Positions 36,798 to 46,300 of a stretch of DNA of 64,000 nt are shown in pieces; within the stretch, counting starts at the first letter, position 1; the number at the start of each line of letters is the position of its first letter. The notes under the pieces are model-generated. The model was given only the letters and a program-made list of their open reading frames with translations. It searched no databases and had not been told where the DNA came from. This DNA is from Lentzea albida (GTDB taxonomy: Bacteria; Actinomycetota; Actinomycetes; Mycobacteriales; Pseudonocardiaceae): the NCBI RefSeq assembly GCF_900111005.1, contig NZ_FOFV01000012.1, positions 186,001 to 250,000 of the forward strand. Reading direction: 5' to 3'. Both the position numbers and the translations under genes were made by a program.

Positions 36798-37652
36798 GTG
36801 ACCAGCGTGGACGAGTTCGCGCAGGCTCTCCGGACGGCGATCACGAATCGCGGTCTCGGTCTGGAGCGCCTGCGCGAGCACCTCTCGCAGAACGGCGTCT
36901 CCGTCTCCATGGCGACGCTGAGCTACTGGCAGACCGGCCGCAGCCGACCGGAGCGGCAGAAGTCGCTGCAGGCCGTCGTCCACCTGGAGCACATCCTGCA
37001 GGTGCCGCCGGGCCACCTGTCCGAGCTCCTCGGTCCGCCCCGGCCTCGTGGCCGCTGGTTGCGCGGTGCACCGGCGCCCATGTCCGCGTTCTGGCCGTTC
37101 CCGGCGCCCGTCGAGCACGCGTTGCACGACCTCGACACCCAGTGGGACGACCAGCTGCTGCGGGTGAGCCAGCAGGACTTCGTGACGATCGGGGCCGACC
37201 GCACCGAACGGGTCTTCCGGTCGCGGCAGGTCCTGTCGGCGTCCATGAGCGGGCCCGACCGGTGGGTCGTGATCATGCACCTCGACGACCACGACCGGCC
37301 GTTGCCGCATGTCAACGCGTTGAAGAACTGCACGGTCGGGCAGGTCGTGCGGGAGCCTGCCGAGGGGTTGCTGGTCGCGGAGCTGCTGTTCGAACGGCCG
37401 TTGCGCAAGGGTGAGAGCGTCGTGATCGAGCACGAGCTCGTGAACCAGGACCCGTGCCCGCCCGCGTCGAACTACGAGCGCAAGTTCCGGCTGCCGACGC
37501 GGGAGTACGTGCTGGAGGTGACGTTCGAGGGCGACGCCCCCACCTCGGTCCTGCAGCTCGCGGACGGGTCGTCCGTCGCTCCCGGCCGCACCCTGCTGGA
37601 CGTGGCGCTGGACGTGCGGCCCGGGGTGCGCGGCTTCAGCTGGACCTGGTGA
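36798..37652 (+). CDS. XRE-family helix-turn-helix regulator
   Basis: 284 residues from GTG 36798, one base after the stop of the giant gene; a GTG at 36807 is an alternative. Residues about 5-72 form a DNA-binding domain (LRTAITNRGLGLERLREHL...SMATLSYWQTGRSRPERQKSLQAVVHLE), in which SxATLSYWQTGRSRP is the recognition-helix region. Residues about 95-280 look like a beta-rich sensing or dimerisation domain of unknown ligand, with no cysteine cluster or kinase motif. The tight spacing implies translational coupling to the giant gene, so it may autoregulate the T7SS operon or sense secretion status; that is inference. Its 3' end overlaps the convergent MFS gene by 17 nt, leaving no room for a separate terminator. 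Confidence 0.85.
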   Translation: MTSVDEFAQALRTAITNRGLGLERLREHLSQNGVSVSMATLSYWQTGRSRPERQKSLQAVVHLEHILQVPPGHLSELLGPPRPRGRWLRGAPAPMSAFWPFPAPVEHALHDLDTQWDDQLLRVSQQDFVTIGADRTERVFRSRQVLSASMSGPDRWVVIMHLDDHDRPLPHVNALKNCTVGQVVREPAEGLLVAELLFERPLRKGESVVIEHELVNQDPCPPASNYERKFRLPTREYVLEVTFEGDAPTSVLQLADGSSVAPGRTLLDVALDVRPGVRGFSWTW

Positions 37653-38844
37653 ACCCCTTCGAGGACGGCACCAGCGCGGCGGCCGCGGGGGCGGCGAAGC
37701 AGACGACGGCGCAGGCGCCGAGCACGACACCGCTGCCGAACTCGTCGACGGCCGGGGCCATGAAGGCCAGCCCGACCGGGGCGAGGCCGAAGGACAGCAG
37801 GAAGTCGAGCGAGGAGACGCGGGCGAGCTTGCCCGGTTCGACCTCGCGCTGGACCGCGGTGAACCAGGGGACGTTGAACAGCTCCATCCCGATGCCGCCC
37901 ACCACGTACGCGGCGATCAGCACGAACGGGTGCACCGGCAGGAGCAGGGCGAGCGGGACGAGGCCGTAGCAGGCCATGCCGGCCAGCGCGGTCCAGCCCG
38001 GTGTCCTCGGGCGCCAGCGGGCCATCAGCGCGGCTCCCGCCAGCGCGCCGATCGTGTACGCGGTCGTGGCCGCCGCCAGCACCGCCTCCGTGCCGTAGCG
38101 GTCGCGGCTCACCACCGGCAGCAGCACGGCCGTGGCGGAGTAGCCGAGGGCGACCATGGAGGTCAGCGCGCCGAGGCCGGCGAGCAGCCACGGGTGCCGG
38201 CGGGCTTCGTGCAGACCGTCGAGGAAGTCCGCCGCGAAGCTCGTCCTCCCGGTCGTCCGGGCCGGTGCGTCGCCACCCTTGGGCGGCACGAGCGCCGCGA
38301 CCAGCCAGAGCACGGCCGTGACGACCAGCAGCACCTTCGCGTCGGTGACGAGGGCCGCGAGGGCGGTGAGGCTCGGCGCGACCAGCGTCGTGACCCTGAT
38401 GGCGAGCGTCGTGGCGGCGTTGGCCTGCTGCCGCTGCGGCTCCGGCACCACCTCGGCCACCAACGCCTGGAACGCGGGCCGGCACCCGCCCTGACCCGCG
38501 CCGACGACCGCGGCCGCGACGGCCATGAGGAGCAGCGACCGGCCCATGCCGAGCGCGATCACCGGTGTCATGACCGCACCCGTGAGGCACGACCAGAAGA
38601 CGACGCGGCGACGCGAGTGCCGGTCGGCGAGGACACCGGCGACGGGAACGGCGACGAGGAAACCGACGGTTCTGGTGGCGAGCACGACACCGAGCTCCAC
38701 GGCGGTGATCGAGCGTTCGAGCACGGCGAGGCCCAGCACGAACGGCAGCGCCCACATCGCGAGCCCCGACGCGGTGGTGCCGGTCCACAGCCGCAGGAAC
38801 GCGGTGTTCCGCAGGACAGATGGCGCCGTCGCTTTGTCCGTCAC
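37636..38844 (-). CDS. Major facilitator superfamily exporter
   Basis: 402 residues with about 12 hydrophobic segments. The loop GVLADRHSRRR after the second segment pair is MFS motif A. Overall it resembles the EntS/MFS_3 type of drug, siderophore or metabolite exporters, with a Gly/Ala-rich C-terminus. The substrate cannot be read from the sequence. The start is GTG 38844. There is no clear ribosome binding site, and a TTTAAA sits about 6 nt upstream, so a leaderless start is possible. The gene is monocistronic and converges on the XRE regulator with a 17-nt overlap. Confidence 0.88.
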   Translation of the reverse strand: MTDKATAPSVLRNTAFLRLWTGTTASGLAMWALPFVLGLAVLERSITAVELGVVLATRTVGFLVAVPVAGVLADRHSRRRVVFWSCLTGAVMTPVIALGMGRSLLLMAVAAAVVGAGQGGCRPAFQALVAEVVPEPQRQQANAATTLAIRVTTLVAPSLTALAALVTDAKVLLVVTAVLWLVAALVPPKGGDAPARTTGRTSFAADFLDGLHEARRHPWLLAGLGALTSMVALGYSATAVLLPVVSRDRYGTEAVLAAATTAYTIGALAGAALMARWRPRTPGWTALAGMACYGLVPLALLLPVHPFVLIAAYVVGGIGMELFNVPWFTAVQREVEPGKLARVSSLDFLLSFGLAPVGLAFMAPAVDEFGSGVVLGACAVVCFAAPAAAALVPSSKGFTRSS

Positions 38845-38912
38845 GGCTTTTAAAGTCTCACTCCGGACGGGTCGGTGGCCACACCTGAGATCACTATTCC
38901 CAGTGAGCGCGA

Positions 38913-38974
38913 AACAGCACGGCGGACGGCTGTTCCCCCGCGCCTTGAAGGGAACACCCGCCCGCCGTGCTGTT
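38913..38974 (-). terminator. Nested hairpin terminator of the Cys-repeat/DPBB gene
   Basis: A perfect 13-bp outer stem (AACAGCACGGCGG at 38913-38925, its complement at 38962-38974) encloses a 7-bp inner stem (TGTTCCC at 38931-38937, GGGAACA at 38950-38956). Read on the minus strand it starts 23 nt after the stop at 38997 and is followed by TTTCG, fitting an intrinsic terminator. It could also work in the other direction. Confidence 0.7.
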
Positions 38975-38996
38975 CTGACCGTCCTTTGCGGACAGA

Positions 38997-39860
38997 TCAG
39001 CCGATCTTCTCGATGCGCGCGTTGCGGATGAGGAACTTGCCGGGCTCGCGGACCTGTTCGAAGGCCGCGTTGTTCAGCAGCGCGCAGCTGCCGGACACCG
39101 ACGCGACCTTGACGGTCGTGGACTTGTTGTTGTCCAGGTTGGTGACCTTCAGGGTGGTGCCGATCGGGAACGTGCCGCTGGACGCGGCCGGCGCGCCACC
39201 CTCACCGGAGAGCGTGACGGTGGAGCCGTTGCAGACCTGCTGGCCGGTGGCGCCGTCGCCGGCACCCTGGTTCGCGTCGGGCTGCTGGGGCTGCTGCGTG
39301 GGCTGGGCCTGGTTGCCACCGTTGTTACCGGCGTTGCCCTGGTTCGCGTTGCCCTGGCCGGCGTTCGCGTTGCCCGCGCCGCCGTCACCCGCGCAGCCCG
39401 CCGCCTTGCGCCGCTGCTGGATGAGGTCGACCACGGCCTGCCGGTTCGCGATGCGGGCCTCGGACTGGGAGTCCGGGGCGGCCTTCTGCCCGGCGATGAA
39501 GTTCAGGTTGTTCTGCAACGCCTTGTCGAGCCCGCCGCAGTCCTCACCGGACGTCGCGGCCTGCCCGGCTTCGGGCTTGGCCTGCACGTTGTTGCCGCAC
39601 CCGGCCGCCGCACGGCGCTGGTTGATGAGGTTGACCACCTGCTGGCGGTTCTGGATGCGCGCGTCCGACTGGGCGTCGGGGTTGGCCTGCTGGCCCGCGA
39701 TGAAGTTCAGGTTGTTCTGCAGGGCGGTGTCCAGTCCGCCGCAGTCCTCAGCCGCGTTCGAGTTGGTGCCGCTGAAGGCGAAGATGCCACCGGCGACAGC
39801 AGCGACCGCCAGCACGGCGCCCGCGCCGATCATGGCGGGCTTGCGGTGTCGAGCGCCCAT
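38997..39860 (-). CDS. Membrane-anchored protein with twin Cys repeats and double-psi-barrel-like C-terminus
   Basis: 287 residues from ATG 39860, chosen because GAGGAGA lies about 8 nt upstream; a longer frame reaches 40058 but lacks this signal. Residues 10-30 form one membrane segment or uncleaved signal after an RHRK stretch. Two 51-residue repeats follow (38-88 and 106-156). Each starts EDCGGLDxALQNNLNFIAGQ and ends RRxAAGC, so each has a Cys pair likely to form a disulfide outside the cell. A Gly/Asn/Gln-rich linker (about 157-205) leads to a C-terminal domain with FPIGTTLKVTNLDNNKSTTVKV, similar to the RlpA-like double-psi beta-barrel. That fold often binds or cuts peptidoglycan; catalysis is not shown here. 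The function of the Cys repeats is unknown to me. Confidence 0.82.
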   Translation of the reverse strand: MGARHRKPAMIGAGAVLAVAAVAGGIFAFSGTNSNAAEDCGGLDTALQNNLNFIAGQQANPDAQSDARIQNRQQVVNLINQRRAAAGCGNNVQAKPEAGQAATSGEDCGGLDKALQNNLNFIAGQKAAPDSQSEARIANRQAVVDLIQQRRKAAGCAGDGGAGNANAGQGNANQGNAGNNGGNQAQPTQQPQQPDANQGAGDGATGQQVCNGSTVTLSGEGGAPAASSGTFPIGTTLKVTNLDNNKSTTVKVASVSGSCALLNNAAFEQVREPGKFLIRNARIEKIG

Positions 39861-40083
39861 TCTGTGTCTCCTCGGGGGGTCGGGCGGTGTTGTACCGATG
39901 ACTACGGGGAGGTCACGGAGCGGGTTCAAAGAGGAGTCGATGTTGTTGGTTTTAAATGGTTTTAAGGTTTTCGGGGTGGTGGTGATCTTGCTGGTCAGGG
40001 GCGCTTTTCCACGGGTGTGGCGGAAATCGCCGGTGATACCGGTGGAATCGGTGGTCATGTCGATCGGCCACTTCTCACTGAGA

Positions 40084-41106
40084 TCAGCGGGTCAGCAGCG
40101 TCCGAACGGCCACGGTGATCCACGCGGCCACGAGCGCGCCGTACAGCACCACGGCGACGACGGAGAACATCGCCGACGGCACCCGCGCCGCGAGCGCACT
40201 GGTCCCGGTCACCAGCGTGCCGAGCGGGAAGACGAAGCTCCACCACGTCAACGCGAACGGCAGTCCGCGCCGGGCGGTCCGCACGGTCACCGCCGCCGCG
40301 AGCGCCACCCACAGCAACGCGAACCCCCACGCGATCGTCCCGTACAGCACGCCGAACGCGGTCTGGCCGGGCAGCACGGGCACACCGGCCAGCAGGTTCG
40401 CCGCGGTGATCGACTGGCCCAGCGGCCCGAGCACGATCCACAGCGTCGGCACGGTCGAGGCGGCGCCGAGTCCGTGCCGCACCAGCCCCTGCCAGATCTG
40501 CGGCACGATCACCATCGTCGCGAACAGACTCACGCCGAACAGCGCGTAACACCCGAGCACCAGTGCCTGCCGGGACGGGCCTTCCGCCACGTGCCGCGCC
40601 AGCACCGCGCAGGAGGCGGCGGACACCATCGGCGGCACCACGGGCATCAGCCACCCGGCGAACGCGCGTTCGCCGCTGCCGATCATCCGCAGCGGCACCA
40701 GCACCGACGTCGCCAGCCCGAGCAGCGTGCCGACCGTCCACAGTGTCCAGTCGAGCGCGAGGGCCGCGGGCAGCCCGATCCAGTCCTCGCCGAGCAGCAC
40801 CGCGCCGGTGCCGACGGTCATGAGCGCCATCGGCGGCGCACCCCAGAACTGCGCCATCACCGGGTCGGCGAACTGCTCGCGGACCGTCGTCCACGTCCAG
40901 CGCCGCAGCGCGGCGGTCACGAGGAGGACGAGCAGCGCGGCGTCCAGGGCCCACACCACCGTGGCGGCGGTGCGCAGACCGGGCAGGGACGCCCCGGCCG
41001 TGGCGACGATCCCCGTCCCCATCACGGACGCGAAGAGGTTCGGCCCGAAGGGCGCCGCTCGTCGCACCTCTGGGGCACGGTGTGGTCGAGGTGCGAGAGC
41101 GGTCAC
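40084..41106 (-). CDS. TDT-family (TehA/SLAC1-type) membrane transporter
   Basis: 340 residues from GTG 41106 with AGGA about 10 nt upstream. About ten hydrophobic segments, and the early motif FASVMGTGIVATA is typical of the tellurite-resistance/dicarboxylate transporter (TDT) family, whose members move anions such as malate, sulfite or chloride. The substrate is undetermined. The gene is divergent from a LysR-type regulator whose start lies 70 bp away, a common arrangement in which the regulator controls the transporter. The intergenic region holds a T-N11-A dyad. Confidence 0.87.
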   Translation of the reverse strand: MTALAPRPHRAPEVRRAAPFGPNLFASVMGTGIVATAGASLPGLRTAATVVWALDAALLVLLVTAALRRWTWTTVREQFADPVMAQFWGAPPMALMTVGTGAVLLGEDWIGLPAALALDWTLWTVGTLLGLATSVLVPLRMIGSGERAFAGWLMPVVPPMVSAASCAVLARHVAEGPSRQALVLGCYALFGVSLFATMVIVPQIWQGLVRHGLGAASTVPTLWIVLGPLGQSITAANLLAGVPVLPGQTAFGVLYGTIAWGFALLWVALAAAVTVRTARRGLPFALTWWSFVFPLGTLVTGTSALAARVPSAMFSVVAVVLYGALVAAWITVAVRTLLTR

Positions 41107-41163
41107 GACATGACAATCCTCGTGCCCGCGCTCCTCCGGTAGACGGCAATCACCGATGTGCAC

Positions 41164-41178
41164 ATAGGCTGTCCCTAT
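41164..41178. promoter_or_regulatory. LysR-type operator candidate (T-N11-A dyad)
   Basis: ATAGGCTGTCCCTAT is a 5-bp inverted repeat with a 5-nt spacer, giving T41165-N11-A41177. The last two bases are the first two of the regulator's ATG. It lies in the 70-bp divergent region between transporter and regulator, so bound regulator would cover its own start. Confidence 0.6.
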
Positions 41179-42079
41179 GCCTCTGCCGTCCAGGGTCGCC
41201 GACCTGACCAGCTTCGACCTCCTGCTGAGCGTCGCCGAGCTGGGCAGCATCGGCCGCGCGGCCCAGGCGCACGGCATGTCCCAGCCCAGCGCCAGCGAAC
41301 GCCTCCGCACCCTCGAGGGCCGCGTCGGCGTCACGCTGCTCGAACGCACCCCGCACGGCGCGCGCCTCACCACGGCGGGCCAGCTCGTCGCCGGCTGGGC
41401 GGCCCAGGTCCTGGCGCGCGCGGCCGACCTCGACGCCGGCATCACCAGCCTGCGCGCGGACCGCCAGAGCCACCTCAGGATCGCCGCGAGCCTCACCGTC
41501 GCCGAATACCTGCTGCCCGCGTGGCTGATCGCGCTGCGGTCCACCAGCCCGGACACCGCCACGGTGCTGACGGCGGGCAACTCGGTGCACGTGGCCGAGC
41601 AGGTGCTGGCGGACAAGGCCGACCTGGGGTTCATCGAGAGCACCGACGTCCCGGCGGGCCTGGCGTCCCGCGTGGTGGCGCACGACGAACTGGTGCTCGT
41701 CGTGGCTCCCGGACATCCCTGGGCCAGGCGCCGCAGGGTCACCGCCACCAGGGCCGCCGCGACGCCGCTGGTCAGCAGGGAACCCGGTTCGGGCACGCGC
41801 CAGGCCTGGGAGCACGCGCTGGCGGCCGCCGGCATCACCGAGTCCGCCGGGCCGCTGCTGGAGATGTCGTCGACGACGGCGATCAAGGCGGCCGCGATCG
41901 GCGGCATCGGCCCGGCGGTGCTGAGCCTGCACACGGTGGCCGCGGACGTCGCCGCCCGCACGCTGGTGCGGGTCCAGGTCGGTGACGTCGACCTGCACCG
42001 GGCGCTGCGGGCGGTGTGGCCGGCCGGGCGGGCGCCGCGGGGACCCGCCGCCGACCTGCTGGCGATCGCGACGCGGTAG
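41177..42079 (+). CDS. LysR-family transcriptional regulator
   Basis: 300 residues. Residues about 8-67 form the winged-helix domain (FDLLLSVAELGSIGRAAQAHGMSQPSASERLRTLEGRVGVTLLERTPHGARLT). Residues about 90-295 form the LysR substrate-binding domain (LRIAASLTVAEYLLPAWL..., LGFIES, LVLVVAPGHPWARRR). The start ATG 41177 keeps the usual short N-terminal arm. No ribosome binding site is visible, so a leaderless start is possible. It is divergent from the TDT transporter and probably controls it and itself through the dyad at 41164-41178. The inducer is unknown. Confidence 0.9.
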   Translation: MPLPSRVADLTSFDLLLSVAELGSIGRAAQAHGMSQPSASERLRTLEGRVGVTLLERTPHGARLTTAGQLVAGWAAQVLARAADLDAGITSLRADRQSHLRIAASLTVAEYLLPAWLIALRSTSPDTATVLTAGNSVHVAEQVLADKADLGFIESTDVPAGLASRVVAHDELVLVVAPGHPWARRRRVTATRAAATPLVSREPGSGTRQAWEHALAAAGITESAGPLLEMSSTTAIKAAAIGGIGPAVLSLHTVAADVAARTLVRVQVGDVDLHRALRAVWPAGRAPRGPAADLLAIATR

Positions 42080-42308
42080 GCGGTGTCCCGGGAGTTCGTC
42101 CGGTGGCAGGCGCGGAGGCGGTGGCGCCGCGATGCCCTCACACCGAGCGTGTGCGGGCGCTGCGGGCGGTGCCGTCTCCGGGCCCCAGGCCGTCGTCCTC
42201 GCCTGCGAGACGGGCCTCGTCACGCCCGGTGCGTGACCTCCGTGCTGGCACGGATCCGCGCGGGCGCGCCGGTGGTGAGACTCGGTGCACCAACCCGAGG
42301 AGGCGACC

Positions 42309-42629
42309 ATGTACGCACAGCTCACCTACTTCGACGGCCCCCGCAGCGCCGAACTGCTCGCCGCCGCGGACTTCGCGGCCAGGGAACGGATCGAGCCCGT
42401 GGCCCGGTCGGTGCCGGGCACCATCAGGACCTACGTGCTGCGGAAGTCCGACGGCGCCGAGATCGTGCTGACGATCGCCGAGTCCGAACAGGCGCTCGCG
42501 GACGTCCAGACCGCGATCATGGGCACCCACCTGCTGCCCGGCGAGGACGCGGCGCTGCTGCCGGGCGCCGATCGGGTCGAGGTCTACCCGGTGCTGACCG
42601 TCGTCGAGCACACCGGAGCGCGGTCATGA
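42309..42629 (+). CDS. Small dimeric alpha/beta-barrel-like protein
   Basis: 106 residues from ATG 42309 with GAGGAGG at ideal spacing. The strand-helix-strand pattern (YAQLTYFDGPRSAELL..., GTIRTYVLRKSDGAEIVLTIAESEQALADVQTAI, VEVYPVLTVVEH) resembles the antibiotic-biosynthesis-monooxygenase/dimeric ferredoxin-like barrel superfamily. No catalytic residues can be assigned. Its stop overlaps the start of the YceI-family gene (ATGA), so the two are co-translated and probably work together. Confidence 0.72.
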   Translation: MYAQLTYFDGPRSAELLAAADFAARERIEPVARSVPGTIRTYVLRKSDGAEIVLTIAESEQALADVQTAIMGTHLLPGEDAALLPGADRVEVYPVLTVVEHTGARS

Positions 42630-43132
42630 CCGCCACGAGCACCCTCACTTCCGGCGTCTGGCGGGCGGACGTGCGCCGCAGCACCGCGTCGTTCGAGGTC
42701 GCCAACCTCGGACGCGGTGTCCACGGCACCGTGCCCGTCACCGCGGGCACCCTCGAGATCGGCGCGGACGGCGCGCTGCTGGCCGTCCACGGCACCCTCG
42801 ACCTGGGCTCGATCGACACGGGGAACGCGCGCCGCGACCTGGACCTGCGCAAACCGAACCTGCTCGACCTGGACCGGCACCCCACGATGACGTTCCACTC
42901 GACGTCCGCGCGGGCGGACGGGTCCGGCTGGCACGTCACCGGCACGTTGTCCGCGCGGGGTGCGGCGACCGAACTGGACGGCGTGGTCACCCTGTCCTCC
43001 GCGGAGGGGGCGGAGGCGGTGCTGACCGCGACCACCCGGCTCGACCGCCGGACCCTGGGTGTTCGCGCGCCGCGCTTGCTGATCGGCCGGTACGTGGACA
43101 TCACCGTCACGGCGGTGGTCCGGCCGGCATGA
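42626..43132 (+). CDS. YceI-family lipid-binding-like protein
   Basis: 168 residues from ATG 42626, overlapping the previous stop, with CGGAG upstream. The pattern SGVWRADVRRSTASFEVANLGRGVHGTVPVTAGTLEI, SIDTGNARRDLDLRKPNLLDLDRHPTMTFHST and WHVTGTLSARG is typical of YceI, a lipocalin-like beta-barrel that binds long isoprenoid or fatty amphiphiles. No signal peptide is present, so it should be cytosolic, as in many actinobacterial members. A strong hairpin follows the stop at 43142. Confidence 0.88.
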   Translation: MTATSTLTSGVWRADVRRSTASFEVANLGRGVHGTVPVTAGTLEIGADGALLAVHGTLDLGSIDTGNARRDLDLRKPNLLDLDRHPTMTFHSTSARADGSGWHVTGTLSARGAATELDGVVTLSSAEGAEAVLTATTRLDRRTLGVRAPRLLIGRYVDITVTAVVRPA

Positions 43133-43141
43133 CCCGCTTGA

Positions 43142-43171
43142 GCCGCCGAGGGACCTGCGGCCCTCGGCGGC
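43142..43171 (+). terminator. Hairpin after the YceI gene
   Basis: A perfect 11-bp inverted repeat (GCCGCCGAGGG at 43142-43152, CCCTCGGCGGC at 43161-43171) with an 8-nt loop starts 9 nt after the stop. There is no T-run, as is usual for actinobacterial hairpin terminators. Confidence 0.65.
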
Positions 43172-43346
43172 GTTCACCGCTCGTACCGGTCTTTCGCACG
43201 GTCCCGACCGGGACAGACACCACGCAGTACCGTTCTCCCTGGCCACCGCACCTGCCCGTCCACCGGCTGCTGACATCGATGTCTGCGTCGCCAAATCCTG
43301 TCTCGCTTGTCTTGTTGACCAGCCAGGTAACGAGACCGAAGCTTTC

Positions 43347-43360
43347 TGGCAACGTTGTCA
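43347..43360. promoter_or_regulatory. LacI-family operator candidate before the GH2 gene
   Basis: TGGCAACGTTGTCA is a near-perfect palindrome centred on AACGTT with a central CG, the form typical of LacI-family sugar-regulator operators. It lies 21 nt before the ATG of the glycoside hydrolase, a position suited to repression. No lacI-family gene is in the window. Confidence 0.55.
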
Positions 43361-43381
43361 GGACAGGGATCGGAGCTCGCA

Positions 43382-46300
43382 ATGGCGCAGGACTTCGGCA
43401 GCGGCGTGTCGCGGCGACAGGCGCTGGGCGTGGGAGGCGGATTGCTCGCCGGGTTCGGCGTGAGCGGCCTCCTGGCGAGGACCGCGTCGGCCGCGCCGGA
43501 GGTGGCACAGCGGGAAGAGATCGACCTCGCGTTGTTCCGGCCCGTGTCGGTGTCGTCGACGGACTACGCGGCCACGCCGGGGCAGTTCGCCGTGGACGGT
43601 CTGGCGCAGGTCGGGGTGCGGGGCTCCGGCTGGCGGGCCGGGCAGGGCGACGGGCAGTGGCTGGTCGTCGACCTGCAGGGGCGGTGCGAGATCAGTTCGG
43701 TGGTGCTGACGTTCGAGGCGAGGCCCGGTGACCCGGCGTTCGACGCGAACGCGTCGCGGGCCGAGACCCTCGGCACGGAGGTCCTGTCCAGTTACGCGGT
43801 GGCGTTCGACCTCGACGTGTCCGACGACGGCCGGACGTGGAGGACGGTCCACCACGCCGAGTCCGGTACCGGTGGCGTGGTCACCGTCCCGTTGGCTCCG
43901 GCGGTCAAGGGGCGCTGGGTCCGGTTCTCGGCCACGCGCAGATCGACGACGAACCCGTTGGGCCTCAACGGTCTCCAGGTCTTCGGCACCAGCGGTGACA
44001 CCCGCCCCGCCGTCCGGGGCTGGACCAACTGGCCGGTCCAGAACCACGAGAACCCCGCGCTGACCGTGGCCGCTGACGGCTCGGTGCCGCTCGAGTCGGG
44101 CTGGGTGCTCACCATGGCGGACCTCGCTCCGGTCCAGGACGGCGCCGCGATGTCGGGTCCGGGCGTCGACACCCGCGGCTGGGTGCCCGCGACCGTTCCC
44201 GGCACGGTGCTCGCGTCGCTGGTCGAGCAGGGCCACCTGCCCGATCCGGTGCACGGCATGAACAACCTCCAGATCCCGGAGGCCCTGTCGCGGCACACGT
44301 GGTGGTACCGCCGCACGTTCGGCCTGCCGCGCGGCCTCGACACCTCGGCGGGCCGGCACGTCTGGCTCGAGTTCGACGGCATCAACCACGAGGCCGAGTT
44401 CTGGCTCAACGGAGCCAAGATCGGCGCGCAGAGCAACCCGTTCGGCCGGGCCGTGATCGACGTGACCACGGCCCTGAAGCGGTCCGGCGACCAGAACCTG
44501 GCCGTGAAGATCACGCCCATGCCGTACCCCGGCAGCCCCGGCGACAAGGGGCCGCGCGGTGAGGCGTGGGTCGGCGCGAACAGCACGATGTTCAAGAACT
44601 CCCCCACCTACCTCGCGGTGTCGGGCTGGGACTGGATGCCCGCCGTCCGCGACCGCGCCTCCGGCATCTGGAACCACGTCCGGTTGCGCTCGACCGGTGC
44701 CGTGGTGGTCGGCGACCCGCGCATCGACACCGTGCTGCCGGACAAGACGACGGCCGAGGTCACGTTCACCGTGCCCGTCCGCAACGTCGAGGCCACCGCG
44801 AAGAACGTCACCGTCACCGCCGAGTTCGACGGCGTCGAGGTCAGCAAGGCTGTCACCGTGCCGCCGAACGCCGAGTCGGACGTCGTCTTCGCCCCGGCCA
44901 CCCACCCCCAGTTGCGCATCAGGAACCCGAAGCTGTGGTGGCCCAACGGGTACGGCGAGCCCGTCCTGCACGACCTGACGCTGACGGCGACCGTCGGTGG
45001 CGCGGTCAGCGACCGCAAGAAGCGCAAGTTCGGCATCCGCCAGGTCACCTACCAGTACGACCTGCCGATCACGATCGTCGACGGTGCCGCCGAGCAGACC
45101 GTCGAGTTCCCCTCCCAGCAGGCGCGCTACGTCCGGATGCAGGGCCTGAAGCGGGCCACCAACTGGGGTTTCTCGGTCTTCACGATGTCCGTGGTGGACA
45201 GCGGGGCTCCGGACACCGACCTGGCGCGCGGCAAGACCGCCACGGCGTCGTCGGCCGCCGACTGGACCTCACCCGGTGCCGTCACCGACGGCGACCCGAA
45301 GTCGCGCTGGACCTCGAACTACAACGACAACGAGTGGGTGCAGGTCGACCTCGGCGCCGCCACCTCGTTCGACCGCGTGGTCCTGCGCTGGGAGACCGCC
45401 TACGCCGCCACGTACAAGATCCAGGTCTCGCAGGACAGCGACACCTGGACCGACGTGGCGTCGAAGGACAACTCCCCCAAGCCACTGATCATCCTCGTCA
45501 ACGGCGTCAAGATCTTCGCCCGCGGCGGCAGCTGGGGCTGGGACGAGCTGCTGCGCCGCATGCCCGCCTCGCGCGCGGACGCGGCCGTCGCGCTGCACAA
45601 GGACATGAACTTCACGATGATCCGCAACTGGGTCGGCTCGTCGTACCGCGAGGAGCTGTTCGACGCCTGCGACCGGTACGGCATCCTGCTGTGGAACGAG
45701 TTCTGGCTCGGCTGGTCGTCCGATCCCGCGAACCACGAGCAGTTCTTCGCGCAGGCCGAGGACACCGTGCTGCGCTACCGCTCGCACCCGTGCTGCGTGG
45801 TGTGGTTCGGCTGCAACGAGGGCAGCCCGCCCTCCTCCGTCGACAAGGTGCTGCGGGAGATCGTCCACACCAACACCGACCTGATGTACCAGCCGAACTC
45901 GGCGAGCGGCGTGATCACCGGCGACGGCACGTACCGGTGGGTCGACCCGCGCTCGTACGGCACCGGCGAGGCCACGGGCGGGAAGTTCGGGTTCTGGAGC
46001 GAGATCGGCCTGCCCACGGTGTCCGTGGCCGAGAGCATGCGCAACCTCGTCGGGCAGGGCAACGCGGGCTGGCCGATCGGGGAGGCCTGGTACCACCACG
46101 ACTGGTCGGAGAACAGCAACCAGCAGCCGAACGGCTACAAGGCCGCGATCGACGCCCGCCTCGCGCCGTCGAGCAGCCTGGAGGAGTTCACCCGCAAGGC
46201 GCAGTTCGTCAACTACGAGAACATGCGCGCGATCTTCGAGGCGTGGAACTCGCGGCTGTGGAACGACGCCACGGGCGTGCTGCTGTGGATGTCGCACCCC

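Noticed and set aside
40084..42141. Extended 685-codon version of the TDT transporter frame
   Set aside because: The first ~345 codons are antisense to the lysR gene and Arg/Ser-rich. A ribosome binding site and the family N-terminus support GTG 41106.
42083..42625. Upstream extension of the YceI frame from 42083
   Set aside because: It overlaps the small gene at 42309 in another frame and has Arg-rich nonsense. ATG 42626 has an upstream GGAG and gives the normal YceI length.
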